Source: Vandiemenella viatica (Eukaryota > Arthropoda > Insecta > Orthoptera > Morabidae). From it: a stretch of DNA of 64,000 bases. This document shows positions 1 to 11,939 of this stretch, one piece after another. Below the pieces are notes generated by a model. That model ran no database searches, was not told where the DNA came from, and saw nothing but the letters and a program-made list of their open reading frames with translations. The number at the start of each line of letters is the position of its first letter. The first letter of the stretch is position 1. The stretch spans positions 101,713,992-101,777,991 of the forward strand of contig JARYHS010009186.1 in assembly GCA_031002005.1 (NCBI GenBank), written 5' to 3'. Both the position numbers and the translations under genes were made by a program.

Positions 1-689
1 TTGAATACAATGAAAACCTGTGAAAATTTTAAAATACAAATCACATTATGGAAGCATTAATGACATGAAACTAGTACAGAAGCAGTGTTGAAGAACTATG
101 GTTGTATGCTGTTATTAACAAGCCTTTGTTCTTAATTTAAAACAATTATTTCTTTTCTCAGAGAATACGAGAGACTGAGTAAACATGCAGAAATGGAAAA
201 TAAACACCTACTTGATACAATTTAAATGGAAAATTTATAAACTAGCAAGAAGAGAACTGTAGTTCTGTTTTCTTTTCTATTCATTTTTAGAAGCACTATG
301 TATTTTACATTTGTGCCTTGATTAATAAGCTACTAAACTAATAAGCACTACCAATATGCCATGTCCTGCAATTCAAAAAGTCCTTTAATAAGGAAGTGTT
401 AATATATATTAACTTACACCTGGAGTAAGGCAGTAATAACAATGAAAAGATTTTTCTAAATTTATACTTATAATAAAATTGTAACAAGTGAAAATCTGTA
501 CAATACCTATATTTTTAAAATTTTAATTGGAGGAAGCATTACCAATGATATAGAAGCCAAAATGTCAGGGTTTTTTTTTTTTAAATTTTGTCTGTATGAA
601 TTTTTGATAGTGCAATACGCTGAAACTACCGAATGTATTTGAATGAAACTTGTCATAATTATAACATATAGAGTACTTTTTATCCCAAA
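1..689. other. AT-rich non-coding stretch
   Basis: I see no gene, splice-bounded exon or clear repeat here. Open frames are short and interrupted by homopolymers. It lies downstream of the last NAGLU exon I can identify, so it may be a NAGLU intron or flank. Confidence 0.6.
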
Positions 690-900
690 AAATGATAATT
701 CGGGAGGACGCAGGTTCAAATACTCATCCGCCCATCCAAATTTTTTTTCCGATGGTTTCGCCCAAATCACCCCAGGTGAATGTCGGCAAGGATCATTCAA
801 AAGGTCATGGCCAAATTGCTTCCCATCCTTTCCTCACCTATGATGTCCTTGATGCTGGGGAAGCGAAAAGCCAGAAGCAAAAAAGAAGAAAAAACTGAAA
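690..900 (+). mobile_element. tRNA-derived SINE copy
   Basis: A Pol III B-box-like string (GGTTCAAATACTC) is followed by a body that aligns by eye with the reverse complement of the SINE at 9620-9865, including a shared stretch reading CAAATCAC-CCAGGTGAATG, and ends in an A-rich tail near 880-896. The tRNA-like head is truncated at its 5' side. SINEs are non-autonomous and use LINE machinery. Confidence 0.7.
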
Positions 901-1299
901 GCCGCAAAATGGTATGTTTCCCGTGGGATTGGTTATGAAAATTATGGTTTAAATGTAGTTTTTAATACCATGCAAGACCATTGATGTGCGCAGAATATAA
1001 TGCGAGTGCCGGAGAGATCATGAAATGAGCAACCAAAATAAGGGCAGTGCCGTGAGGGCAGGCATTGTTGGAGTTTTCTGTTGAAGATAACTAAGTATAG
1101 TTTTTAATGTAGGCACTCATACTTTATTTCATTATTTTGATACTTACTTATTGTTAAGAGGAACAATTTGGAGAAAAGCTTATTATTAATAGCAACGAAG
1201 TCTATTAAATATGGCTTCTAGAAAGAGATCTAATCTTTCTTAGTAGACAAAAAATGCTAATGCTAATACTGATTCAGTTCACAAGAATGAATCAATTGG
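901..1299. other. no recognised feature
   Basis: AT-rich sequence with no coding or repeat signal that I can support. Confidence 0.5.
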
Positions 1300-1745
1300 C
1301 AGGTTAACTACTCAGTGTCAATGCTGTGCACAGTTTACCTAACCAGAAACATCCCGTTCAGCAGCTCTGTGTGAACACAATGCTTGATCATGCGTTGCTT
1401 AGACTTCTACTTAATGTGAGACACATTTGGCAGCTCTAGGTGAGTCAAATTCTAAGGTTTGCACCACACTCTAAAGTCTAAACAATGTGAAACGCACATA
1501 TCTCAGCACAACGCGGAGTTCCGTGCATTGGAGACATTTACTCAGCATGGAATGCACTCAACTGCTGACAGTCTCAATTATCCGAAACTTCTACACAGCA
1601 TGAGGAGTGTTTGGAAGCGGCTCGATACTGTTATAATTGTCGGAGACAACACAGCAGTATTTTAGCTTCTGAGACAATTTCCGAAATTTGTCAGACGGAA
1701 ACACAAGAAAAAATTGAGTTTTGCTTAAATAATTATTGTCTTCGC
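1300..1745 (+). pseudogene. possible Helitron-type coding remnant
   Basis: Several frames over this stretch translate into short repeated units of the style ET..QH..R..AD (for example ALETFTQHGMHSTAD near 1520-1570 and ASETISEICQTETQEK near 1660-1710). This resembles the repetitive N-terminal region of some insect Helitron-like proteins. No single frame stays open, there is no Rep or helicase motif, and no Helitron terminus was found. The call rests on motif style only and could be wrong. Confidence 0.3.
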
Positions 1746-3384
1746 CATTCATTAAATAGAATGTCGATTTCCTCTGAAGACTCAATTGTATTGATATACT
1801 GTGTGAATTGAAAAGGACAAGCATGAATTTTGTTACTTTTCTAATAATAATTAAGCCAAGCATGCTGGTGTAGGTGGAATGGTCCAAGTTTGTGCTCATT
1901 GGCAAGCAATTTAACGAAGAAAAGAATTAAATATACTGTGTTACTCAGGTGGTAAAGTGTGTTTAGATATAAAGATTCTATAGCAATAAATCAACTCGAA
2001 ACAGCCCAAGCAACGCCAGGTACTTTGCTACTAGCTAACGTAAGAATAATCATGTGTAAAAATTACTTAGGGTAAGAAAGGAAACTTATCAAATTTGTGA
2101 CTATATGGAGAAAATTTATAAAATGTTTAGTCAATGTGGTGAAAAATAAAATTTTATAATTAGCTAAAAAGAAGGATGTGATGCAAGAGAAACTGCAAAT
2201 ACAGGCAACTGAGAATCAACCAAAAATAAATAAAAAATAAAGAAAATTAATGGGACAAGGGTTGTAAACAGTAATGAAAGAAAAGTAAAAAAGAAACAAC
2301 ATAGTGTGAAAAGTAATTAGTAATAACTTTAATAACCAAAAGAAAACAGTAAAACATAGTAAAAAATACATAAATAAATCCTCTACAATAGATGACAGCA
2401 GGTGATGAACAAACAAAAGTAGTTGAAATTTTCAAACACAAATCTTTCACTGACAGTAAAACATGGAGTGAAATAGAGGGACGCATGAGGTGCATGGTGA
2501 TAGTGGGCCAGAGGGGAAAAATGAGTTGTTCATAACAGGAACAAAAATGGAAAAAAACTATAAAGAATAAACAAAATTATTTTAAAAAAACTAGAGACAA
2601 TTCTAACACAAATTGACGAAAAAAAGCTAGAAAAGTATAAACATTTTACTGAACATCAACGGTCAATGCTGCAAAAAGTCAAAGGTGATATAATAAAACA
2701 GAGTGAGCAATGGTTCCTGTTTAAATAGAATAAAAATGGATGGATTGGTGACAAAGGCAATGACGGACATATACAGATGCATAAAGGGGCAAGGGCAGGG
2801 AAATTATCTTCGATTGTGGCGTGGGATTTTTCCCGAGTCCAATTTACCTTAGTTGGCCAAATTCTGATGTCTGATTTCAGAGGAATTACTGCTAACAATA
2901 ACTAATAACATTGAAGAAGAAATTAATATTGTGTTTAAGGCACAATCAGCTACAGGTCAGTACAAATTTTGGGTTAACACTGTTCATCTGTGTCCTCAAC
3001 CGAATTAGAAACAGAAATGTAGTTGACACTATAAGTAAATGCAAGATTAACTGATGCAAGGTTTAAAAGGTAGAATGTCGTATCACTGGAAATCTCTCTC
3101 CAGTAGAAGGGGCATTGAAAGTGGTAGAGACAGGATATTTGATGATAGTAGTGCAGTGATTTGTGTTATGGTACCATGGGATTGGCTAGCTGATGGTTAG
3201 ATGGTACTCTGATTCAAGCTCTCAGTGTGTCAGGGAAGATTATGGGAAGAAGACATTTCAGTTTAGGGCAGATATAGTACTATGGTTGTTGGCAAAATCC
3301 TGTGAAAAACTGTGTGATGAAAACTGGACAATGGTTTGGCTAGGCTGGTGTGAGGTAACTCTTGAGATGTATTGTATGGAATGT
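1746..3384. other. no recognised feature
   Basis: AT-rich DNA with short, low-complexity open frames only. The part from about 3060 to 3380 may be the decayed 5' end of the adjoining LINE, but I cannot align it. Confidence 0.5.
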
Positions 3385-5800
3385 TAACAAAACCATTAAT
3401 TACTCTGTCGTAACTGAAACTGAAAATTTTTGCGAGTTGTTATGGGTCAAGGTAAAAATTGGTAAAAAATTTAAATTTCATAATCGGGTCATTTTATCGA
3501 CCTCCGGATTATGATTTGGCTAACTCGGAATACTTCAGAGAGTCACTTAATGAAATTTATTAAAAAAATTCAGGGACATATATTGATTGTGAGTGGTGAT
3601 TTTAACCTACTGTCGATTAATTGAGACACATGCACTTTCAGGTTGGGCATAAGAGATAGGTTAGTAACCGAAGCGTTCCTAGAATTATTTGCAGAAAGAT
3701 CTCTTGAACAGATGGTTGAAGAGCTAACGCGGTGCTACAAAGATTCCTCGTCCATTTTGGATCTTTTTCTTACAAGCAATCCTGATACTGTAGATACAGT
3801 TTGTGTAGAAGACAGCATAAGTGATCACAAGGCGGTTCTGGTAACTTTAAAATCTAGTATGAATTTGAAGCATCATAAAGACAAACTCGTATATTGCTTC
3901 GATAAGGCAAACAATGTGGGTATGGTTGATCACTTGGCAAAAAATTTTGAAACGTACATGCTAAATACAAATGTTGAGGAACTTTGGTTTAATTTAAAAG
4001 AAATAATATGGAATGGTTTAAATCAATTTGTTCCTAAGAAGTTTATTAAGGTTAGTAAGAACCTTCTGTGGTTCAGTAGGGAAGTGAAGCGATTGCTCAG
4101 GAAGCAAAGGCGTTTACATGCCATGGTAAGGAAATCGGGGGACTCGTCTAATCGTGCTAAATTAGTCCAGTTATGTGCGGAAGTGCGTAAAGAATGCCAA
4201 GCCAGGAATTTATCCGAAGATCTGATTACTGATACAAAAAAGTTCTGGTCGTATGTCAAATTATTAAGAGGCTCTTGTAAGGTTATGCCCTCACTGATTA
4301 AGGAAAATGGGGATCTGAAACTAGCGTAGAGAAAGCAGAAATCTTGAATAATATATTTAAAAAAACTTTCACGACAGAAAACTCAGAGGAGATTCCAACA
4401 TTTGCCAATCGTATCAACAAAATTATGAATGATCTTGTTGATGTCGAGAGAATAACTAAACTGCTTATGACTGTAAAAACCAATAAGGCTCCCAGACCAG
4501 ACGGTATTCCTACAAGATTCTACTCCAGGTACGCAAAGGAAATTGCACCGTATTTGATGAAATTATATACTGCCTCCTTGGATCAAGGAAAAATACCAGC
4601 CAAATGGAAGACCGCCATCGTAAGTCCAGTATTTAAAAATGGGAATGTTAATGATCGTCAAAATTATAGGCCGATCTCGTTAACATCAATATTTTGCAGG
4701 ATTTTAGAACACATCATCTATTCAAATGTCATGCGGTTTTTGGATGAATGTAAGCTTTTAAACCCACACCAACTTGGATTCAGAAAAGGCCCATGCTGCG
4801 AAACACAACTTGCTCTTTTAATTCACGACTTGTGCTGTATTACAGATGGGTAATCCCAGGTTGATATAGTTCTATTAGATTTTTAAAAAGTTTTTGACAC
4901 TGTGCCTCACACTAGGTTACTTAGGAAACTTAGTGGTTACGGCATATCTAGACAAATATGCGACTGGGTTGCAGACTTTCTGAAGGGCAGAACACAGTGT
5001 GTAGTTCTCGACAGTGAGAGTTCATCACTTGCCGAGGTGAGGTTCGGGGTTCCCCAGGGAAGCATGATAGGACCTCTGTTGTTTCTCATATACATTAATG
5101 ATTTGTGTGACATAATAAGGGGGATGAAAAGATTATTTGAAGATGATGCTATTATTTATCGTGAAATCAAAACCCAGGAAGACTGCGCTAAGACGATATT
5201 ACGAAAATAATTGCGTGGTGTAAAGACTGGCAGTTGGAGTTAAATGCTAAAAAGTGCCAAGTTATGCGTGTAAGTAAAACGGTGACACCATTTAGCTCTG
5301 AATATACAATTAATGGTACTGTTCTTAGAACGGTAAATTCCACTAAATACTTAGGGGTAACAATTCATAATATTTTGTCGTGGAATGAGCATATCGAGAA
5401 TGTAATGGGAAAATCAAATAGTATGTTCAAATTTCTAGGTTGTGATTTAAAACAATGCACTCTGGAAGTTAAATTGATTGCATATATGTCACTAGTGCGT
5501 CCTCACTTAGAATATTGTTGTTCTGTATGGAGTCCCCATCAAAAGGGTTTAATGGAGGCATTAGAGAAAGTCCAAAGAAGAGCCGCCCGTTTGTGATGGG
5601 TATATATAGTTGGAGGGAAAGCGTAAGTGTGATGTTGAAGGAGTTAAGTTGGGAAGACCTGGAACACCGAAGGCATTGCTCTCAACAGAAGCTAATTGAA
5701 AAATTCACAACTGACATATTTCGGAATGACAGCAAACAAATATTGCTACCAGCAACATTCGTATCTCAGAATAGATAAGAGAAATCAGTATCAGAACAGA
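3385..5800 (+). mobile_element. decayed CR1/Jockey-group LINE, copy 1
   Basis: Non-LTR retrotransposon with apurinic endonuclease remains followed by reverse transcriptase. Endonuclease motifs include FYRPPDYD near 3497, a damaged GDFN motif near 3595, and SDHKAV near 3820. RT motifs run from NYRPISLTSIF (about 4663), HQLGFRKG (4770), VPQGSMIGPLLF (5053) to the catalytic site, where FADD has become FEDD (about 5137), then KYLGVTIH and RPHLEYCCSVW. The reading frame is broken by stops and frameshifts (for example near 4328, 4853, 5207 and 5596). It is the same family as the copy at 50684-53500, which is better preserved. Confidence 0.9.
3643..5778 (+). pseudogene. LINE endonuclease/reverse transcriptase pseudogene
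   Basis: Open segments 3643-4329, 4344-4853, 4902-5210, 5234-5596 and 5515-5778 line up end to end with the endonuclease C-terminus, linker and RT domains of one LINE polyprotein. The breaks are single stops (TAG/TAA) or one-base shifts. The second residue of the catalytic FADD box is E instead of A, and both aspartates remain. The frame is not expressible as one protein. Confidence 0.88.
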
Positions 5801-5924
5801 TTCTTTTCTGTATTCATTTTTTCCATGAACGATTAGGGAATGGAATAGAACGGATTTATCGGGCAAGTAAACTTAAAATCCAATAGGAGTAGCTTTCAAT
5901 AAAGCTCTATGGCCATCCTGATCT

Positions 5925-6060
5925 GGGTTTTCCATGGTTTTCCCAGGTCACTCCATGCAAATGCTGGGATGGTTCCTCACAACAGCCCATAGGTGCCTCC
6001 AGCCATATCCAGTATACCCCTTCCAAACTATTACCCTTTCGGATAGGTGCAATGCACCCT
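5925..6060 (+). mobile_element. SINE body fragment
   Basis: The segment with TTTTCCATGGTTTTCCCAG, followed by CACTCCATGCAAATGCTGGGATGGTTCC, matches the body of the SINE at 9620-9865 (reverse complement). No tRNA-like head is visible, so it is a 5'-truncated copy adjoining the LINE end. Confidence 0.6.
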
Positions 6061-6955
6061 CCGCCACACTCTTTTAGTTAATCGCAGAGGAATAGTATGG
6101 AACGCTGCATAGAATAGGAAGATATCTGTATTAAATTAATGCTTATAAAAATGCAAATGAAACAAAATGGCTCATTTGCTTTCAAACTGCAGTAGGAGGC
6201 AAGCTTCTCACCCACATTTAAAGCAAAGCTAAAGTCTTTAATGCCAGATATGTTAATAAAAGCTGTGATTTCAGTGGAACACACACAGCGGTAACAAATG
6301 AATTTCTAGCCTAACCCAAAAGTTTAATGACATTAAACAGCTCAACGCCGACATGAAGAAACTATTAAGTAGTCTCCCACTTAAGTTATTGATAGAGAGT
6401 ATGTAAGCACAGTTACCAGCAAAACATCCCTTATCTGCCGAAGGCTGAGGGGCTATAACCATCTAGTGCCCTATAAAAAGGTGCACTCAGTTTCACCTAG
6501 ATAAGACACCTGAAGTGGAATTGGCTCACTTTGTTAAAATACTATACTTTATTTAACTGTGATGCAAAATGGCAAATTATGCAGAAAATGGGGCAAATAA
6601 TAGGAACCATAAGTTGCGGGGATGGCCAAATTTTACAGCAATATACACTCAGAAATTATTAAATATCAATGGCACAACACACTCATTTTCCAAGGAAATC
6701 CTATACCACTATCACACACCTAAAATATAATCACACATTTCAGGAAATGTCTTTTCAAGATTGCATAAGCAGATAGATCACACAATGATTACGGTCAAGA
6801 AGATACTGATAATATATTCAACATATGTGTCTAAAGGAAGAACACACATCCTAAGCAAGCAGTTAACATCAAATGGGATGACTGCTAATAAATGTGGGAA
6901 CTCTTTTAACAACAAACAGTTATAAAGTTTTATGTCATGTATAGCTTTTTGTAAC
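6061..6955. other. no recognised feature
   Basis: AT-rich, with no exon-like segment and no clear repeat that I can identify. Confidence 0.5.
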
Positions 6956-7311
6956 ATAAATAACAAAAGATAGGAAAAATAACCTATCACTCACCAAAGT
7001 TGAAGGCTATTACGAGTGAACAACATATGAGCTGAACAAAAATATACAATATTTCAGTTTAAAACCTAATTCTTGAGATAGGAAATAAGCCATTTAGTTG
7101 GGGAGGTGTACACATGCCACAGTTTATCCCATAATCCGGTAAACTTCAATGTCTGCACACCTCTTGACTCAAATGGCTCACTGCTTTGGGCATGTATAAG
7201 GTTCTAAACCAAAATATTGTACATAATTGTTCATCTCATATGTTGTTCACTCATCGCAGCCTTCAACTTTGATGACTGATGGGTTATTTTCCCTATCCAT
7301 TGTTATTTATA
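6956..7311. repeat. foldback of two Penelope-type 3' ends
   Basis: The left arm (about 6956-7130) and right arm (about 7145-7311) are imperfect reverse complements. Each contains the end sequence seen on the Penelope element at 57369-60467: CACCAAAGTTGAAGGC on the left, CCTTCAACTTTGATGACTGA on the right, and the internal AATATTGTA block. Nothing lies between the arms except about 15 bases. It looks like a Penelope copy reduced to its two inverted ends. Confidence 0.75.
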
Positions 7312-8197
7312 CTGCCTAAAGGCCAATTCCTTAGTGTATCTTTCTAGAACATACTAAAGTAGATTTTTAACAACTGATGCAAGTTTGGATGTGTGGATAT
7401 TTTATGTCTTATATATACAGTTGCAACTTGTTATTAGCGAAATGGCCAATCTGCTAAAGTTAGTGATAGATGGAGGGTTTTTTTTTTTCTGAAACATAAA
7501 ATGAGGCACAATATTGTGCTTATATGGCAGCCAGGATGAGTAATTGCTTCAAAGCCTTACAATGAGTGAGGGACCAGAGGTCAAAACATGGGTCTGCAAT
7601 CAATACCCAGGCCATAGATTAAAGAATACCTGGTATTAAATTGCTGTGATCTGTATAAACTGATATATTACTGTAAGCTAACTATAGTTGGACCTATCCT
7701 TAAGTACATGTCGTTTTACTACTGCAAGATATACTGATTTCTTGAAAAAGGTTAGGAAATTTTCATACTATGGAAGTAGAATAACACAAAGTTTTGTTAT
7801 TAAAACAATAACGGCTCAAATGGAAGCTGGATAGGAAAGTGTGTTCACTGATTCAGATAATGTAAATTGATCTAATGTATCTGAATCAAATAAAAAGTTT
7901 CAGGAGAATTTCACAAACAATATCACCTCACATATACCAATGACATTATAATCAGAAAACAAAAAGATATCACACATGAAAAATACAATAATATTTTCAG
8001 AACATAATTCATAATTTATCAAGTTGAGCTTGAAAATATTGTGAAGAAAAAAATGTGCTAACATGTCAAAACATACCACCATGCACTATATTTAACTGTT
8101 CAGATACAACATAAATAAGCAGCTTGTTTTTACAACTGTTTATAATATATAAAAATGTCTAAGAGCAAACAGCATAGAGTGTTTAGTATGAAGTATA
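7312..8197. other. no recognised feature
   Basis: AT-rich intronic or flanking sequence without coding or repeat signal that I can name. Confidence 0.5.
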
Positions 8198-9507
8198 TGA
8201 GGTTTGTTCAAAAAGTAAGGTGACTTTTTATTTTTATCAAGAAATATGTATTTGTTCAACAATATTTATGTTGTCCCCTTCGAAGTAATCTCCCTGAGAC
8301 ATACAGTATAATACATTTGTCCCAATGTTTTTTCCAATCCTTGAAGCACTTCTGATAAGCACTTTTGGCTATAGCCTTGAGGTCTTTCAGTGATGCAGTC
8401 TTTATCTCCTCAATTGTTGCAAATCTTTGACCTTCCATTAGTCTCTTCAGTTTTGGGGACAGGAAAAAGTTGTAGGGGGCCAAATGTGGTGAATATGGTG
8501 GCTGGGGCATGACTGTGGTGTTGTTTTTGGCCAAAAAAAAAAAAAAAATCACTCACAAGCAACGATGAGTGAGCAGGTGCATTGTCGTGATGCAAAAGCC
8601 ATTAATTCTTCTCCCATAAGTCCGGAAATTTTTTTTTTTTCATATTGCTTCTCACTTCAAGGTTAATACTCCTTATTGACTGTACGACCTTGAGGTAAGA
8701 ACTCCTGATTCACTACACCACGGTAATTTAAGAAAACAGTGAGAAAACATTGAAACTGGATTGAACTTTGCATGCTTTTTTCAGTCATACGATTCGACCT
8801 TGGTTTCAACGTCAGAGCCATATACCCATGATTCGCCATCAGTTATGACCCTTTTGAGCAAAACAGAATTATTTTTCATGTCATTCAACAGCTCCTGAGT
8901 GATGCCCATGGGACGGTTCCTCTGGTCAAAAATCAGAAGTTTCGGAATAAACTTCACTGACACACATCTCATGCCTGAAACATCTGGAAAAAAAATGCAT
9001 AGCACAAGCCAACCGGGATGCTGACTTAATCAGCAACTTCTCTAACTTTGATTCGACAATTCTCCAACACCATTTTCTTCACTTCTTCAACATTTTCATC
9101 AGTTGTTGATGTGCTGGGGCATCCAGAGCGAGAGTCGCCATTGACATCTTATCGGCTAGCTTGGAAGAGCTTGTCCCTCTTATAAACATTTTTTTTTTAC
9201 TCAAAGTAGATTCACCATATACCACTGTCAACATTTCAAGTGTTTGGGAGCACTTAATTCAATTTTTTTTATAAAAAATTTGATGCAAACTCTTTGATCC
9301 ATTTTTTTCGACAGCAGAAAATCACCAAGTACACAAAACACTTCTAACAATTATGCCTCTCACAAACACTTCAAAGAATCTATATAACTGAAACTGTGTA
9401 CATATGTGTGAGACAAATGTACCAAAATAAGAAGAAGAAAATACGAAAATCGACTGTACTTATCCAGCAAAATTCAGAAAGTCGCCTTACTTTTTGAACA
9501 AATCTCA
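8198..9507 (-). mobile_element. mariner transposon, inactivated
   Basis: Terminal inverted repeats of about 27 bp with a few mismatches (left TGAGGTTTGTTCAAAAAGTA; right end is its complement) are flanked by TA on both sides (8196-8197 and 9508-9509), the standard mariner target duplication. Length is 1.31 kb, typical of the family. Transposase fragments are on the minus strand. Confidence 0.93.
8256..9005 (-). pseudogene. mariner transposase pseudogene
   Basis: Fragments on the minus strand carry family motifs in order: an ITDGESWVYG-like first catalytic block (8781-9005), then HHDNAPAHSS with the second aspartate, then YSPHLAPYNFFLSPKLK (8256-8552). The family form of the last block is YSPDLAPxDFF, so the expected aspartates read H and N here. 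Homopolymer runs (A at 8534-8549, T at 8630-8640) and frameshifts also break the frame. It cannot encode an active DDD transposase. Confidence 0.9.
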
Positions 9508-9547
9508 TATAAAACTTCCAAGTTTTAATTATATTGTTTTTTTTTCA

Positions 9548-9549
<2 letters not shown>

Positions 9550-9582
<33 letters not shown>
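9550..9582. repeat. (CT)n microsatellite
   Basis: About 16 CT units in a row, directly right of the mariner and left of the SINE. Confidence 0.95.
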
Positions 9583-9583
<1 letters not shown>

Positions 9584-9619
9584 ATGAAAGACTCAAGCTG
9601 TATAAAATGTTATCTTTTT

Positions 9620-9865
9620 TCTTTTACTTATGGCTTTACACCTCGTCGACGGCTAAGATCATTAGAGGCGGGATGGGAGTGGGTACAAGGAATGGGAAGG
9701 AATTCAGCCATGGCATTTTTGAAGGAAGCATCCCGGCATTCACCTGGAGTGATTTGGGCAAACCATGGAAAAGCAAATCTGGATGCCCAGACAGGGATTC
9801 GAACCCACGCCATTCCAAATGCGAGACCAGAAAGTTAACTGTTCACCCACCACGCTATCTTTTCA
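9620..9865 (-). mobile_element. tRNA-derived SINE, nearly full length
   Basis: On the minus strand a tRNA-like head begins near 9860 with an A-box-like TGGTGGGTGAACAG and a canonical B box GGTTCGAATCCC (about 9795-9806). A body with CCATGGTTTGCCCAAATCAC follows, then an A-rich tail near 9620. The same body recurs at 690, 5925, 36880 and 44282. It is transcribed by RNA polymerase III in active families. Confidence 0.82.
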
Positions 9866-9884
9866 GGCCTCCCAGCAGGAAAAT

Positions 9885-11260
9885 ATATCAGGTAAAATGT
9901 GACATTTCTACGGGATTTGTGGGAGAACAATGGTGTAATCATTCTTCAAGTAGATAAGGAGAACTCCATTGTTCTCATGGTAAAGGATACTCCAGGAGAA
10001 AATTCTTTTTCCACCTGGAAAATAAAGCATATAAACCATGATCCACGATTGTCAATAGTGAGGAAAACTACTGGATTTTTTGATGCTTCAAGTCTTTCCC
10101 AAGACACAATCAGAAAACATTAGACCCATGCTTTGAAACCTCCCACGCTGGACAGGATACCAAAAGTATGCATGCATAGGGCCCCATTACAATTTATAGT
10201 CAGCACCATTTAGTCACCAACATACTTACTAGACATACATCTTGCTGCAGCCCTAAACCAATTAGCAGGAGAATGTATTCATCATGTGTGAAAATAAACT
10301 GATTTTTTTGGTACACTGAAACAGTTTTGAGTAATGCCATTTGACATCACTGTCAGTTTTGATGTGGTTTTTATGAGTTTCTTCTTGATGATATGCTGAA
10401 ATTTTTCAAAAAGTATTTTTGACGTTTGATGATGGAACTTTTACTTGACGTATTTCATCTTTGAATGAAATTAATTTAAACAGCATTATCAGTTTTTCAC
10501 TGTCACCAGTTATAGTCAGTATACACATGTAACGTTGTTAGTTGAGGGCACTTGAAAGGATGGATCTGCAACTGAATTATATTTATAAATAAGCAGATGG
10601 TATTTCCGCCATAGTCACATGGGAGAGTAAAATTTGACAGTCTCATGAAACACCTCAATGGATAAAAGAACGGCTCAAAATTACACTGAATGCTGATCAG
10701 GAGGGTTACATGCCATTTTTGGGCTTACTGATCAAACGTAATTCTGATGGCACATCAACACATGGGGCATATAGAAAAACCACCCAAACCAATCATTAAC
10801 TTAGTGCTCATAGGCTTTACTGTCCAGCTCAGTGCTATTTGGTATTGGCAACAGTGTAATGCTGAAAGTTTTCCAGCAGGACTAAACTACCTTCTACTAA
10901 ACGGACCTTCCAAATGAATGGATACAGCAAGGCCCAAGTAAGCAGGTCCTTTTGTAAGGAAGAGAAAATGAAAGTGAGGAAACAAGAGGATGAACAACAC
11001 ATCTTTTTACCACATGCTATAGCAGTAAAAAATAGTAGATTGCTAGGCAAAGCCAGTGTGTAGTCATTCTTCCATCCAACAAGGAAGATGAAAGATCAAA
11101 TGCACAGTGAAAAGAATGGCCTGGGTCTCAGACAGCCTCGTATTTTTCCAGCCCTTGCCAATGTGGGCAGCTCTACAATGAATAAATATGCTCCACTTTA
11201 AAGTGGTGTACAGATCATATGAGACATGTGAATGTGAGCAAAGTGACAAAGGTAGCAATT
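9885..11260 (+). pseudogene. Penelope-like element RT/GIY-YIG remnant
   Basis: Heavily decayed Penelope-like (PLE) polyprotein in scattered frames. Recognisable blocks in the right order are VDKENSIVLM near 9950 (family LPADKGN..VVM), a degraded LPKIHK..PLRPIVS block at 10155-10210, DITVSFDVV near 10350 (family SFDVVSLFT), MPFLGLLIKRNSDGT near 10710 with an AYRKTTQTNH block after it (family VYRKPTHT), and LGLRQPRIFPALANVG near 11125 (family LGLRTPGVYRIPCxCG, start of the GIY-YIG endonuclease). Many stops interrupt it. Confidence 0.75.
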
Positions 11261-11796
11261 GCAATCCTTATAAGATACACGATTTTGTCTTGAAAGCAAC
11301 ACCATTAATAGCCCAGGCAAAAGGGAGTGTGGTTAAGGTTGCTTCTGCCTCCACCTCCACACTGAGAGGTGATTTGCACGTATCCAATGACACTGGCAAC
11401 TAGTTACCAGTTATGTAAGGTGTATTACTCCACGAATTCATCACAGGAAGATGAAGTTAAAGATCAGCTTTGAAACAATGCATCTACTTGACATAATCCA
11501 ATGGTGTGAAACACAAGAATGTTTCATATATTTTATATTTTGGGGAAACCAGTGTATTTACATTACTTATGATATTTGGCACTAAAGTTATTTCATGGAA
11601 TTTAATTAATGCCACTATTATTATTTCTGTTGTAATTTTCAGTGTCAGGTGAGGTTGGAATAGTTTATAAAACAATTTTAACCCAACATAGCACTTTTCC
11701 AGACAAGACAGTAGAGATAAAAGGACATAAGTATCTCTCAGCTTGTAATCAATAAATTCATATGTAACAAACAAAATAATATCAGTAAACAGGTAC
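11261..11796. other. NAGLU intron sequence
   Basis: Directly downstream (minus strand) of exon D's donor site. I looked for the next NAGLU exon, which should start with a G completing a split Trp codon and encode a segment with an RRYG motif, and did not find it here. Confidence 0.5.
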
Positions 11797-11939
11797 CATT
11801 CTGTCAAGTTCGCTGGCTCGTCTCTCCATGACATTTCATTCATGAAGTCATACATCACATAATTCTGATTAATTCCTTCTGGAGTTAGACCTGTGCCGAT
11901 CATAGTACTGTTAAGCATACTTCGGCCCTGAAATACACC
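11797..11939 (-). CDS. NAGLU: NAGLU exon D: catalytic PEG motif
   Basis: Exon of alpha-N-acetylglucosaminidase, the lysosomal enzyme that removes terminal alpha-GlcNAc during heparan sulfate breakdown. The exon is 143 bp. The acceptor is ttgttacag at 11940-11941, the donor GT is at 11796-11795, and it starts in phase 0. It encodes 47 residues plus TG of a Trp codon. Motifs: a glycosylation sequon NST, then MIGTGLTPEGINQNYV, which matches the family block holding one of the two catalytic glutamates (the E of PEG), then MYDFMNEMSWRDEP and a second sequon NLT. Phase joins exactly to exon C upstream. The next exon should begin with G. There are no disabling changes. Confidence 0.95.

Noticed and set aside
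9494..9957. Overlapping open frames of about 115 codons near 9.5-9.9 kb
   Set aside because: They cross the CT microsatellite and the SINE, and the frames are by-products of the SINE sequence.
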